Shown here: positions 7,861 to 15,711 of the stretch, piece by piece | Layout: each line of letters starts with the position of its first letter | Numbering within the stretch: position 1 is the first letter of the stretch | Assembly (NCBI GenBank): GCA_021736205.1 | Contig: JAIPGF010000006.1 | Coordinates: forward strand, 1-64,000 | Length of the DNA: 64,000 bases | Source: Candidatus Izemoplasma sp. | GTDB taxonomy: Bacteria > Bacillota_I > Bacilli_A > Izemoplasmatales > Izemoplasmataceae | Direction of reading: 5' to 3' | The notes under the pieces: generated by a model | Told to the model about the DNA's origin: nothing | What the model saw: the letters and a program-made list of their open reading frames with translations, nothing else | Database searches by the model: none | Program-made: the position numbers and the translations under genes

Positions 7861-7890
7861 AACCAAGCCCTTTAAGAGTTTGGTTATTTT
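7861..7890 (+). terminator. Terminator of the tRNA-tail type after copy 5
   Basis: AACCAAG...TTTGGTT stem plus T run, homologous to the one after copy 1. Confidence 0.8.
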
Positions 7891-7896
7891 TATTTT

Positions 7897-7972
7897 CCTA
7901 GAGCAACGGTCTACAGGGTTTGTAATTCATTTAAAATTTATCATATATTTATCCTAATGTTTGTGGTAGAAT
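7897..7972 (+). promoter_or_regulatory. tRNA 5'-half fragment (module 3) and promoter region
   Basis: CCTAGAGCAACGGTC (7897-7911) has one mismatch to the tRNA and is then followed by TACAGGG. The promoter for the 7995 gene lies further down: TTGTGGTAGAAT (TAGAAT at 7967-7972), leading into the same AAGAAGGAG RBS as in other class I cassettes. Confidence 0.65.
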
Positions 7973-7994
7973 TATTTAAGAAGGAGATGGTTTG

Positions 7995-8459
7995 ATGAGT
8001 AAAAAGAAATTATTGAATTTCGGTTTGATAGCTTTAATTTATGGGATATTTCATGGGATTATACTTATTGAAGATTTTCAGCTTGGAATTGTTAGATACA
8101 TTGCATTTCTGTATCCTATAGTTTTAGTAATCACCCTGATTTTTATTAAACTAAAGTTTGATAGTAAAGGGATTAATAATTATGTTTTCCCAATCTTTAC
8201 AATTATTTTGTACATACCTGCAAATGTTTTATCAGGAATATACTTTGGAAATGGAATAAGTTATTACAGCAGTTTTCCAAGATACGGATTCATTGTTTAT
8301 TATGCTTTAATTCTAGTAGGTATATATGTCTTTGCATACTTGATTGACAAGTTGTTGCAAAAGAAATACAGTGATATAGTATTTGTCTTATTTGATCTGA
8401 TAAGTTTGGGTCTGTTACCATATGCTTTTGTCTATACTTACTTTGTTTCCCCACACTAG
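7995..8459 (+). CDS. Four- to five-pass membrane protein (class I cassette)
   Basis: 154 aa, start chosen at the ATG after AAGGAGATGG. Hydrophobic segments at about 8-25, 34-52, 63-82, 95-115 and 128-150 with short basic loops. No catalytic motif. Flanked left by module 3 and right by 3'-half copy 6. Integral membrane protein of unknown function. Confidence 0.65.
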   Translation: MSKKKLLNFGLIALIYGIFHGIILIEDFQLGIVRYIAFLYPIVLVITLIFIKLKFDSKGINNYVFPIFTIILYIPANVLSGIYFGNGISYYSSFPRYGFIVYYALILVGIYVFAYLIDKLLQKKYSDIVFVLFDLISLGLLPYAFVYTYFVSPH

Positions 8460-8519
8460 TATTAGCTACTTAATAGTATGCATTTTAGGTCTCCAACACC
8501 TGAATTTATTGTGGAAAAA

Positions 8520-8564
8520 CCTTCTAAGCCGTCGCCCTAGGTTTAAATCTCTCTCGGAATGCCA
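8520..8564 (+). repeat. tRNA-Arg 3'-half repeat, copy 6 (degenerate T-arm)
   Basis: 45 bp. The anticodon part is intact (CCTTCTAAGCCGTCG) but the T-arm is rearranged (CCCTAGGTTTAAATCTCTC). The GGAATGCCA end is intact. Preceded by GAAAAA (class I arm). A weak terminator-like tail follows (TAGTTTACC...TTTAGTTATTTTT). Confidence 0.8.
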
Positions 8565-8735
8565 TCTGAAAGAATAATAGTTTACCATTAAAGATTTAGT
8601 TATTTTTCAGCTTTATAATTTATGAAATATGCCACAAAATGTTTTCGTATAAAAAAAACAAATGAAAAAAAGTTTACAATGTTTTTATTGAATGAAGTGA
8701 TGAAATATGATATACTGATTTAAAGAGGTGAAACT

Positions 8736-9923
8736 ATGTTGAAAAGAGAAAAATACTTAAGTAAAATTGAACCTTTTTTCGAATCTGAATTGATAAAAGT
8801 TATTGCGGGTATGCGACGATCTGGTAAATCGATATTATTAAACCAGATAAGGGAGCGTGTAGTGGAAAATGGTGTTACTGAAAAACAAATTCAGTTTATA
8901 AATTTTGAATCACTTAAGTACAAATCTTTGTATAATGCTGATACTTTATATGAGTATCTTAGTGATAAATTACTTGTAAATGCAAAAAATTATATCTTTT
9001 TTGACGAGATCCAAATCGTTGAAAATTTTGAGAGCGTATTGAATTCTCTTAGAGTTGATTTTGACGTATCTATTTTTGTTACAGGATCAAATGCTGATTT
9101 ACTGTCAGGTGAGTTAGCTAGTTTACTATCTGGACGATATATAAAGTTTGACATTTTTCCTTTCACATATCAAGAATATGTGAAGTTTTTGAAATTGGAC
9201 CCTGAGAATGATGCCGTTTTTAAAGATTTTTTAATCTATGGGGGGTTACCACAGACCTTTAACTTTCAAAACAAACAAGAAAAAGAAGCATTACTAATAG
9301 ATATCCTCGACTCCATTGTCTATAAAGATATTTTGATGAACTTATCAGCAAAGAATATTGAGACGATAAAGAGGTTTATAAGTTATGTTGTTCAATCCAC
9401 CGGATTAGATTTTAACGCGAGATCAATAGTTAATCATTTAAAGTCAGAAAGAATAAGTACCACTCCCGATACAATATATAGTTATATTGATGCGATACTA
9501 AATAGTTTGATTGTTCGTAAATGCCCTAGATATGATATTAAAGGAAAAAAAATATTAAAGCGAAACGAAAAGTACTATGTTGCTGATTTAGGTCTTAGAA
9601 ATCATACAATTAATCTAGAGAAAATTGATTATGGAGCTTGTTATGAAACAATAGTCTATAACCAATTGGTTTCTGACGGATATGAGGTTACTATTGGAAA
9701 AATCAATGACTTTGAGATTGATTTCATTGCGACAAAACCTGGTGAAAAAATGTATGTACAAGTAACATACCAATTAGCTTCAGAAGAAATCATAGAGAGA
9801 GAGTTTCGTGGGTTAGAAGCTATAAATGATAATTACGATAAATTTGTAATTTCCGGGGATATTCTAGATTTCTCAAGAAATGGAATAAAACACATAAACA
9901 TTATTGAATTTTTAATGAAATAA
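8736..9923 (+). CDS. AAA-type ATPase with DUF4143 domain
   Basis: 395 aa. N-terminal P-loop ATPase: Walker A GMRRSGKS (about 25-32), Walker B YIFFDEIQ (about 89-96), then TGSNADLLSGELASLLSGR, a hallmark of the AAA_14/DUF4143 family. The C-terminal DUF4143 region has the restriction-endonuclease-like pattern FEIDFIATK...YVQVTYQ (about 325-345), possibly a degenerate PD-(D/E)XK fold. Members are common in genomic islands with unsettled function. Extended -10 TGATATACT and AAAGAGGTGAA RBS. Single gene in its cassette, ended by copy 7. Confidence 0.9.
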   Translation: MLKREKYLSKIEPFFESELIKVIAGMRRSGKSILLNQIRERVVENGVTEKQIQFINFESLKYKSLYNADTLYEYLSDKLLVNAKNYIFFDEIQIVENFESVLNSLRVDFDVSIFVTGSNADLLSGELASLLSGRYIKFDIFPFTYQEYVKFLKLDPENDAVFKDFLIYGGLPQTFNFQNKQEKEALLIDILDSIVYKDILMNLSAKNIETIKRFISYVVQSTGLDFNARSIVNHLKSERISTTPDTIYSYIDAILNSLIVRKCPRYDIKGKKILKRNEKYYVADLGLRNHTINLEKIDYGACYETIVYNQLVSDGYEVTIGKINDFEIDFIATKPGEKMYVQVTYQLASEEIIEREFRGLEAINDNYDKFVISGDILDFSRNGIKHINIIEFLMK

Positions 9924-9946
9924 TAACGGTTTAATCCGACGATATT

Positions 9947-9992
9947 CCTTCTAAGCCGTCGGTCGGGGGTTCGAATCCCTCCCGGAATGCCA
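9947..9992 (+). repeat. tRNA-Arg 3'-half repeat, copy 7 (intact)
   Basis: 46 bp, identical to copy 1. The preceding arm CCGACGATATT (9936-9946) creates an inverted repeat CCGACG...CGTCGG around the CCTT crossover. Confidence 0.9.
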
Positions 9993-10002
9993 GTGAATAA
10001 AC

Positions 10003-10039
10003 AAAGCAACTAAGCCTTAATCGGTATTGGTTGCTTTTT
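10003..10039 (+). terminator. Intrinsic terminator after copy 7
   Basis: AAGCAAC...GTTGCTT outer stem with T5. Its sequence differs from the copy 1 tail. Confidence 0.75.
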
Positions 10040-10387
10040 ACATTTTTAACTGAAAAAAAACGCTCCCGACCAAAAATAGAGAAACGGCCGTAAGGCGGGA
10101 GATGTTGAAATAATGAAAGGAATGAAATACATGTATCAATATGAATACTTAACAAGATTATTCAAACAGTAAGCCAGACATACAATGAAAAACTAATGTT
10201 GAAGTATATCACGAATGTATGGAATTATTACTTGATATTGGATCATGATTCATTGTCCTGGATGTGGTGCGAAGTTAGATCCTCATTCTTAGAGTCGAAG
10301 ACAATTACATCCAAAGATATGATTATGCCCACTTATGAGTATGTTTGAAACAAATTCCACCGGTAAGTCTTATAAACGAAATGAAAA
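10040..10387. other. Gene-free stretch with a zinc-ribbon scrap and a possible 5'-half remnant
   Basis: No intact gene. TAGAGAAACGGCC (10077-10089) is a one-mismatch match to the tRNA 5'-half fragment inside a CTCCCG...CGGGAG inverted repeat. A short frame near 10250 reads HCPGCGAKLDPHS and stops, likely the remnant of a zinc-ribbon protein. Confidence 0.4.
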
Positions 10388-10423
10388 AGTTGAGTATATA
10401 AAATATACCCAACTATTTTTTTT
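10388..10423. terminator. Bidirectional terminator
   Basis: AGTTGAGTATAT-AAA-ATATACCCAACT stem with a T8 tract on the + side and an A tract on the other side. It terminates the minus-strand lipoprotein gene. Confidence 0.8.
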
Positions 10424-10441
10424 CAATTACATTCGAAAAGA

Positions 10442-10981
10442 CTAATCAGTTAATAGGATGTTTATGCTATCGTACTGAATATCATCATCTGAATCGTAAT
10501 AATGAAATACATCAACATCATCATTATTTAGAAATCGAAAATCAGATGTTAAAATTTCACCATCTTCAGTTTGGTAGAAACTTATTTTTATCTCAGATGT
10601 TTCAGTAGACAATGTGAATATCACTTTTGGTTTTAATCCAGTTAACTGAATATTAGAATCTACAATATGTTCTTCAGAAATCTGATTTAGGAACTCGTTC
10701 AAAAAAATTATATAATCATTGAAATCCTTTTCATCAATCAGGGTTGTTTCGTGTGGGATTACACCAAAATCAGAAGTAATAACCTCGATTTCATCAATTG
10801 TAAATTCTGTATCAATTCCAATCGAGGTCATATATTCGAAAGTTATATTATCATTGCTAATAACTGTATCATAGTCTTCTAAATAAAGGTGAACACTAAC
10901 TTCCTTGTTTACTTCAGTATTGCAAGCTGAAAGAAGTATAACTATTGATATTAATATTGATGTCAATAAAATCCTTTTCAT
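10442..10981 (-). CDS. Lipoprotein paired with the C39-like protease
   Basis: 179 aa. A signal segment ends in lipobox LSAC (about residues 17-20). The mature part is acidic and rich in Asp, Ile and Thr with no recognised domain. It starts 11 nt after the upstream protease gene (10993-12099), so the two are almost certainly co-transcribed. By position it could be an inhibitor or membrane-anchored partner of the exported protease, like the 5094 lipoprotein next to the serine protease. Function inferred from context only. Confidence 0.7.
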   Translation of the reverse strand: MKRILLTSILISIVILLSACNTEVNKEVSVHLYLEDYDTVISNDNITFEYMTSIGIDTEFTIDEIEVITSDFGVIPHETTLIDEKDFNDYIIFLNEFLNQISEEHIVDSNIQLTGLKPKVIFTLSTETSEIKISFYQTEDGEILTSDFRFLNNDDVDVFHYYDSDDDIQYDSINILLTD

Positions 10982-10992
10982 CTAAACTCTCC

Positions 10993-12099
10993 TTACCAAG
11001 GAATATAACTGTACATGAAGTAATAATCATCTAATTCACTATAATTTAAGAATATTTCTCTAGGTGTAGATGCTGCGTTGTCGTATGCAATTACACCAGC
11101 TACACCATACGCATTTACATAACCGATGCCTGTTAATGAATGTTCATAGTAAGTAGCATGTCCATAAACATTTATTACAACTGGATTTCCTCTGGAAATC
11201 AGTGTTTGATAATCAAATGTATTAGTAACACCAGTCAATCCACCACTATTAAAACTACCAACTAAAATATGATATGTACTGTGATTATAATCATCTAACC
11301 AATCTTCCCATCCTAATGATAAGTCTGGTTGACTAGTTCCCCCGTCAGTTTTTGTATTCAAATATAATGCTAAGTTGTCAATTAAGTTATAACTATAATT
11401 ATTTTCAGAGTTAACAGGATAGTTATATGGTCCATCATAAGGTGATATACTGTTGTGCCATTCATTATCAAAATATGCTATAACGTTCGCTAGAGCTGTA
11501 GGTGTACATCCCTTTCTCCAAGTATAATCTGGCACATCATCAATAGTCTTTCTAGTTGAATAATATGAACTAGTTACAGTAACATTTGAAGATAGATTTG
11601 GATGATATGTTTGACTAATTGTGGTTGATAAAGTAGAGTAACTAAATGTATCATCTCCATTGTCAGCAGTTATTCTTGCTACAGTACCGTAAGTGTAATA
11701 CTTATCTGACTCAATCTCAGGGACATATAGCTCATCAAAATCCTTTTTTGATACATACTGACCTGGAAAAATATAATAAACTTTACCATTGATCTCATTT
11801 GCCAAATCAGTACCTTCCCATGTTGCCTCAATAATACCTTTATTATCAAGGTATAAGATATAACCCTGTTGTGATTGCCCATTAAAGACTCTGTAGATGT
11901 AACCGATTTTAACATCTCCATATCCGTAAATGTCGTCACCTTTCTTTATTTTCGCATTTTCCCATTCTGGAGTAACACTAGACATGGAAATAAAAAACTG
12001 TTCAACTTCATTATATTCTGGACCATTAGCATAAACTTCCATTGTTGAAAATGAAACAAAAATAATGCAAAGCATAAAAAATAAACCTAATTTCTTCAT
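10993..12099 (-). CDS. Secreted papain-fold (C39-like) cysteine peptidase
   Basis: 368 aa from the ATG preceded by AAAGGAGA; an upstream in-frame ATG lacks an RBS. A signal peptide covers residues 1-24. The catalytic domain is C-terminal: Cys198 in RKGCTPTALANVIAYF, His320 in YYEHSLTGIGY and Asp340/Asn341 in VIAYDNAA, the order of the Peptidase_C39_2/papain-like group. The region 25-190 is probably a propeptide. The product should be exported. The gene runs against the direction of the tRNA-derived repeats, as does its downstream lipoprotein. The next region to the right carries two B repeats. Confidence 0.8.
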   Translation of the reverse strand: MKKLGLFFMLCIIFVSFSTMEVYANGPEYNEVEQFFISMSSVTPEWENAKIKKGDDIYGYGDVKIGYIYRVFNGQSQQGYILYLDNKGIIEATWEGTDLANEINGKVYYIFPGQYVSKKDFDELYVPEIESDKYYTYGTVARITADNGDDTFSYSTLSTTISQTYHPNLSSNVTVTSSYYSTRKTIDDVPDYTWRKGCTPTALANVIAYFDNEWHNSISPYDGPYNYPVNSENNYSYNLIDNLALYLNTKTDGGTSQPDLSLGWEDWLDDYNHSTYHILVGSFNSGGLTGVTNTFDYQTLISRGNPVVINVYGHATYYEHSLTGIGYVNAYGVAGVIAYDNAASTPREIFLNYSELDDYYFMYSYIPW

Positions 12100-12219
12100 A
12101 AAAAAATCTCCTTTCATAGCTGAGAGATTTGATATCAAATTTCATCCCCCGTGTATTTATTATATCATGATTATTCATAATACAAAAAAAGTTTCCAAAT
12201 CCGCAATTTATTTTAATGG
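12100..12219 (-). promoter_or_regulatory. Upstream region of the C39-like protease operon
   Basis: AT-rich leader. The minus-strand TATTATATCATG-type segment near 12155-12170 could hold the -10. No gene. The rest of the gap up to 12741 holds repeats B2 and B3, with nothing recognisable between them. Confidence 0.35.
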
Positions 12220-12264
12220 ACTGTGATGTAAGTTAAACAGTGATTACCTGGGTATTATATGCAC
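12220..12264 (+). repeat. B-family repeat, copy B2 (short)
   Basis: Matches the first 45 bp or so of B3 (ACTGTGATG-AA-TTAAACA, then a TATCTG-like and TATATGCA stretch) and then diverges. Confidence 0.55.
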
Positions 12265-12495
12265 ACTTCTATATTTCATATCTTTCTAAATTGTCAATAG
12301 TAAGATTTAAGATTGTCATTTTTTTGAAATATGTCATACTAAAAAAATCACACTTAGTGACTACTATGAAAAATGTGTTAGACTTACATTGTAAACATTT
12401 GTTGATGCTTACATAGGGAGAATATGATTCTAATGAGTTTCGTTGACGTCGAAATCACACACTCTTTAGTTGATTTATTCTCTTTTTTCTTTTGG

Positions 12496-12635
12496 ACTGT
12501 GATGGAAATTAAACAATGGGTATCTGTCGTATCATGTGCATATAAAATGCAACTCATCACAGACAACATATGAATTTGAACGCAACACCATTCAAAAAGG
12601 ATGAAAATTGAAATAAACACGGCACGGACAAGACA
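12496..12635 (+). repeat. B-family repeat, copy B3 (long form)
   Basis: About 140 bp starting ACTGTGATGGAAATTAAAC and ending GCACGGACAAGACA. It shares with B1 the ordered blocks ATGCAAC, ACAGACAAC, AACGCAACAC and ACGGACAAGACA. Like B1 it is followed directly by a tRNA-tail terminator and a tRNA 5'-half module. Confidence 0.65.
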
Positions 12636-12648
12636 GTTAAAAACGAAG

Positions 12649-12684
12649 TAGTTAAGCCATTTAAGGTTTAGCTATTAAATTTTT
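12649..12684 (+). terminator. Weak tRNA-tail terminator after B3
   Basis: AGTTAAGCC...GGTTTAGCT stem followed by an interrupted T run; diverged relative of the 1970 hairpin. Confidence 0.5.
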
Positions 12685-12717
12685 CCTAGAATAACGGCCT
12701 TTTGGTTATGGTATAAT
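12685..12717 (+). promoter_or_regulatory. tRNA 5'-half fragment plus extended -10 promoter (module 4)
   Basis: CCTAGAATAACGGCC (12685-12699) followed by TTATGGTATAAT (TATAAT at 12712-12717), then a GAGAAGGAG RBS for the gene at 12742. Confidence 0.7.
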
Positions 12718-12741
12718 ACATGAGAAGGAGTTGATTCTATT

Positions 12742-13122
12742 ATGACTGGGCAAATAATATTAATTGTGACTATCACATTGTTATCTTTTATGTCAGTGGG
12801 AAGAGTTGTTAGAACTTTTCTAATAATGAAATATGGTCGTGAAATAAAAGGAACTATTGTGAGAAAAGAACTTCATGATGATTTTGATTTGAAAAAGTAT
12901 AGATCAGTAATCCAGTATGTTAATCAAAATGGGGAAATGAAGTATACATATGACACATTTACATCTGGAAACAAAACAAGATCTATTGGAAAAGAAGTAG
13001 ACTTATTAGAATATCAGTATTTTGGTAAGTATAAAGCAGTTCCGAAATATGCTCCTTTGGTACATGCTATTATCTGGTTATCTATTACAATAATTATCAT
13101 AAGTGGTACATTAATTTGGTAA
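12742..13122 (+). CDS. DUF3592-like membrane protein (class I cassette)
   Basis: 126 aa with an N-terminal TM segment (about 4-28), a soluble beta-rich middle (about 35-95: GTIVRKELH...VIQYVNQNGEMKYTY) and a C-terminal TM segment (about 104-124). This hydrophobic-beta-hydrophobic layout with a V.Y....G....Y pattern resembles DUF3592 proteins. Complete class I cassette of about 0.44 kb between module 4 and copy 8. Function of the family unknown. Confidence 0.65.
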   Translation: MTGQIILIVTITLLSFMSVGRVVRTFLIMKYGREIKGTIVRKELHDDFDLKKYRSVIQYVNQNGEMKYTYDTFTSGNKTRSIGKEVDLLEYQYFGKYKAVPKYAPLVHAIIWLSITIIIISGTLIW

Positions 13123-13139
13123 CTGTCTGAGTTTAGAAA

Positions 13140-13184
13140 CCTTCTAAGCCGTCGGTCGGGGTTCGAATCTCTCCCGGAATGCCA
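13140..13184 (+). repeat. tRNA-Arg 3'-half repeat, copy 8
   Basis: 45 bp; one G missing from the T-stem (CGGGGTTCGAATC), otherwise like copy 1. Preceded by TAGAAA (class I arm). Confidence 0.88.
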
Positions 13185-13198
13185 TTTAGTAAGACACT

Positions 13199-13219
13199 AA
13201 GCCCATTAGGGCTTTTTTT
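13199..13219 (+). terminator. Intrinsic terminator after copy 8
   Basis: AAGCCC-ATTA-GGGCTT stem with T7. Confidence 0.8.
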
Positions 13220-13324
13220 ATTGGTTTTATTGATTAAAACATAGTCAAAAAAAGAGCAAATCCATGAAAACAATAGTTTGCTCTTAGTTCAAAATAATTA
13301 GGGAAGCTAGTAAAAATATCTAAA

Positions 13325-13723
13325 TTACTTGTTAATAAATAAGTTAAGTAGGGTATATCCAAATAGTATTTGTATTGGAATTAGACCAATTGAAGGAGAT
13401 ATACCTAGATTTAAAAACAGAATAACAATAAAATCAATTGTAAAAATAAGGGGAATACTAAAAATCAAGTATACTATCAAAAATAATAATAATTCAATTT
13501 TAAAGTTGAACTTCCCTAAATCTTTTTTTAAAAAATCAGTTTTGATAAAGTGAAAAGTAAACCCAATAAAAGTGTAACAAAAGAAGTTAATGATTGCGGT
13601 TTTTTGAGAAGCAAATGGATCAATCTGATTATGCAAACTAAATTGAATCCAAGTAATTACTATAATTAATAATAGGACTGCAAATAGTCTTGCTAGCAAG
13701 CTGTAATCTATCTTTCTTTTCAT
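13325..13723 (-). CDS. Four-helix membrane protein
   Basis: 132 aa with four hydrophobic segments (about 8-27, 38-56, 72-92 and 95-125) and a basic N-terminus. No motif recognised. It starts 6 nt after the stop of the secreted protein gene 13730-14524 on the same strand, implying one transcript and perhaps a shared function (export or anchoring). Unknown family. Confidence 0.55.
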   Translation of the reverse strand: MKRKIDYSLLARLFAVLLLIIVITWIQFSLHNQIDPFASQKTAIINFFCYTFIGFTFHFIKTDFLKKDLGKFNFKIELLLFLIVYLIFSIPLIFTIDFIVILFLNLGISPSIGLIPIQILFGYTLLNLFINK

Positions 13724-13729
13724 CTTTAA

Positions 13730-14524
13730 CTACCCCCAAATGTTATTAGAATATGAGTTGAAAAATTCAAATGACCAGCTAAATCCACCTCTATTTACGG
13801 TACATTTCATATTGACACCAAAACCATAAGATAAACTAGTAAGTGCACCATAAAAATCAAAATGAGTTGGGCTATAGTATTGAAAACTACCAGATGTAGG
13901 ATAAAAATCTACAGTTTTATTATAGTGAATTAAGTAACTATTTATATAGTAATTTCCCATAGCTCTAACTTCAACATTTTTTGATGATATCCATAGTTGT
14001 GGATCGTACACAGTCCACTCACCGTCTACCATAACAAGTTCTATATAATCTTCATACCAGTTAGCACTGTTTGTTTCAGTCCAATATATAGTGGAAACTG
14101 CTTTGACACCTATTGATCCATCCCAATCTGAACGATATTGTGCTGAATCATAATCTGGCAGTGAACTTCCTCCGCCACCGCCACCACCAGGATCAACCAT
14201 AAAAACAGATATAGTTGAATATGTTGTGGTAGTAATACCTTCTGAATCAGTTTCAGATTTTATTCTTTGAGTGTATTGAAAGGCCTTTGCATTTGCGTTA
14301 TCTGGCAGAACCTTTCCATCTTGTTTAATGACGATCTTTTGATAATGTTCATTATTTTGCAATTTTTCACTATTATTCATTGCCATCTCAACAATTTCAT
14401 TTTCAGTTTTAATATTATTATTGATGTAAGTTTTAGATGATGTGGCCGAAATCACAGTAAAATTCAGCATGGAAATAGCACTAAAAAAAAGTACCGAAAT
14501 AATAAATATGAATGATTTCTTCAT
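13730..14524 (-). CDS. Secreted protein with poly-Gly linker, unknown function
   Basis: 264 aa from the ATG after GGGAGGAAAA; the longer frame has no RBS. Signal peptide about residues 1-27, a polar segment with KQDGKVLPDNANAK, then a poly-Gly run (GGGGGGGSS, near residue 115) and a Tyr/Ser/Trp-rich beta-type C-terminal domain (VEVRAMGNYYINSYLIHYNK). The plan resembles the 301-1437 protein. Exported; function not recognised. First gene of a two-gene minus-strand unit in the array. Confidence 0.7.
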   Translation of the reverse strand: MKKSFIFIISVLFFSAISMLNFTVISATSSKTYINNNIKTENEIVEMAMNNSEKLQNNEHYQKIVIKQDGKVLPDNANAKAFQYTQRIKSETDSEGITTTTYSTISVFMVDPGGGGGGGSSLPDYDSAQYRSDWDGSIGVKAVSTIYWTETNSANWYEDYIELVMVDGEWTVYDPQLWISSKNVEVRAMGNYYINSYLIHYNKTVDFYPTSGSFQYYSPTHFDFYGALTSLSYGFGVNMKCTVNRGGFSWSFEFFNSYSNNIWG

Positions 14525-14631
14525 TTTTCCTCCCTTAGTGCCTCCCAACAATTTTATTATTTTAATTTTAACATATATTATTAGCTTTCGCAATTAGTCA
14601 TTATTATCAGATAGTGTAAAATAGTTTTGTG

Positions 14632-14790
14632 TCCCATATTGTATTGGTGTTTAATCTTACGCATCCTATAATCATGAACTCTTGATGTTTCTTCACCACA
14701 TCTAGGGCATTTATGAGCGGTTTATTCCTTTTCAATGTAGATGTGCTTTACACTATTTTCTAAATAATATTTTGTAATAATTGAATCTTA
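14632..14790 (-). pseudogene. N-terminal remnant of an ISL3-family transposase
   Basis: The minus strand encodes, with one stop codon, YYLENSVKHIYIEKE, then HKCPRCGEETSRVHDYRMRK. The second part matches the zinc-ribbon signature of ISL3 transposases (CPxCG followed by HDYR). The rest of the transposase and any terminal repeats are absent, so this is an old fossil. It lies in the 517-nt gap between the minus-strand secreted protein and the methyltransferase cassette. A further 14800-14960 shows nothing recognisable. Confidence 0.65.
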
Positions 14791-14980
14791 GTGTCAAATG
14801 TTTTTGGAACATAATTGATATAATAAAATAAGTAATGATAATAAATGGGTGAACCCCTATGGAGGTTCACCTTTTTATGAGAAGATATGACTTCCATGAG
14901 CTTTATCTTTAAACATTGCATAAAGTGGTCTAACACGGTGCCCAATTACATCAAAGATATTAAGAGTGTAGTTTTTATTT

Positions 14981-15020
14981 TCTAGAGCAACGGCCTACAG
15001 CACCCTAGTTATGGTATAAT
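14981..15020 (+). promoter_or_regulatory. tRNA 5'-half fragment plus extended -10 promoter (module 5)
   Basis: TCTAGAGCAACGGCC (14981-14995) contains an exact match to the tRNA 5'-half piece TAGAGCAACGGCC. It is followed by TACAGCACCC, then TTATGGTATAAT (TATAAT at 15015-15020) and an AGAAGGAGATGA RBS. Confidence 0.75.
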
Positions 15021-15041
15021 ATTTTAGAAGGAGATGATATT

Positions 15042-15711
15042 ATGACTATTAGTAAAGAATGGGATTGGAAAAATGAAAAAAATCCGAGATGGTTGATACC
15101 AAGTGAGGATTCATATTTTTTTTCACAGATCGAAGCGTTTATCTTTCAATAAAGTTATTGATTTGGGCTGTGGAAGAGGTAGACACTCATTACTGTTTGC
15201 AAAAAATGGATATGATGTAACTGCAGTTAATTTATCAAAGTATGCAATAAAAGAGTTAGTGAAAAAAGCAAAGAAGGATAGGCTAAACATTGAATGTAAA
15301 GTAATAGACATGTTAAAACTTTCATTTAAAGATAACTATTATGATTGTTTGTTTACATATCATGTGATTTCACACTCTGTTTCTAAAGAGGTAAAGACTA
15401 TCATTTCTGAAATAAGTAGGATTGTTAAATATAAAGGTGAAGTCTTTGTAACATTTGGTAACATTGAAATCCTATCTATGATTAACTAAGATTTGATTGA
15501 GTTTATTGAGCCGAATGTAATTATTAAGAAGCAAGGTGTTGAAAAAGGAGTTCCACATTATTATATTGATCAGCATATTTTACAGGAATTATTCAGTGAT
15601 TTTAAAGTTATAAGTGTAAGAAAAATTCAGAATGTTAACCTTGATGCAAACAAGAACTATGGTTATCATTATTTTATACATGAACAAGTAAATAAAAAAG
15701 AAACCTTCTAA
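15042..15711 (+). pseudogene. SAM-dependent methyltransferase, frameshifted and interrupted
   Basis: The start ATG at 15042 follows a strong RBS and opens MTISKEWDWKNEKNPRWLIP. A frameshift in a T8 run near 15116-15124 moves the frame to the methyltransferase core VIDLGCGRGRHSLLFAKNGYD (SAM-binding motif I) and YDVTAVNLSKYAI. An in-frame TAA at 15487-15489 interrupts again, with homologous coding continuing to 15711. The natural stop (15709-15711) lies inside 3'-half copy 9: the TAA of the anticodon loop CTTCTAA ends the protein. Class I methyltransferase, acceptor unknown, now probably inactive. Sequencing error in the homopolymer could explain the first lesion but not the TAA. Confidence 0.8.

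Noticed and set aside
8736-9923. Recombinase or integrase of the array
   Set aside because: Walker motifs and the DUF4143 signature identify an ATPase; no tyrosine or serine recombinase residues are visible.
9931-10155. Minus-strand ORF containing GFEPPTDGLEG across copy 7 (also 16512-16700)
   Set aside because: It is the antisense translation of the tRNA-derived repeat. 'GFEPPTD' proteins are a familiar artefact of tRNA loci. No RBS.
12384-12620. 78-codon minus-strand frame over repeat B3
   Set aside because: Runs through a repeat whose other copies are not open in this frame; no RBS.
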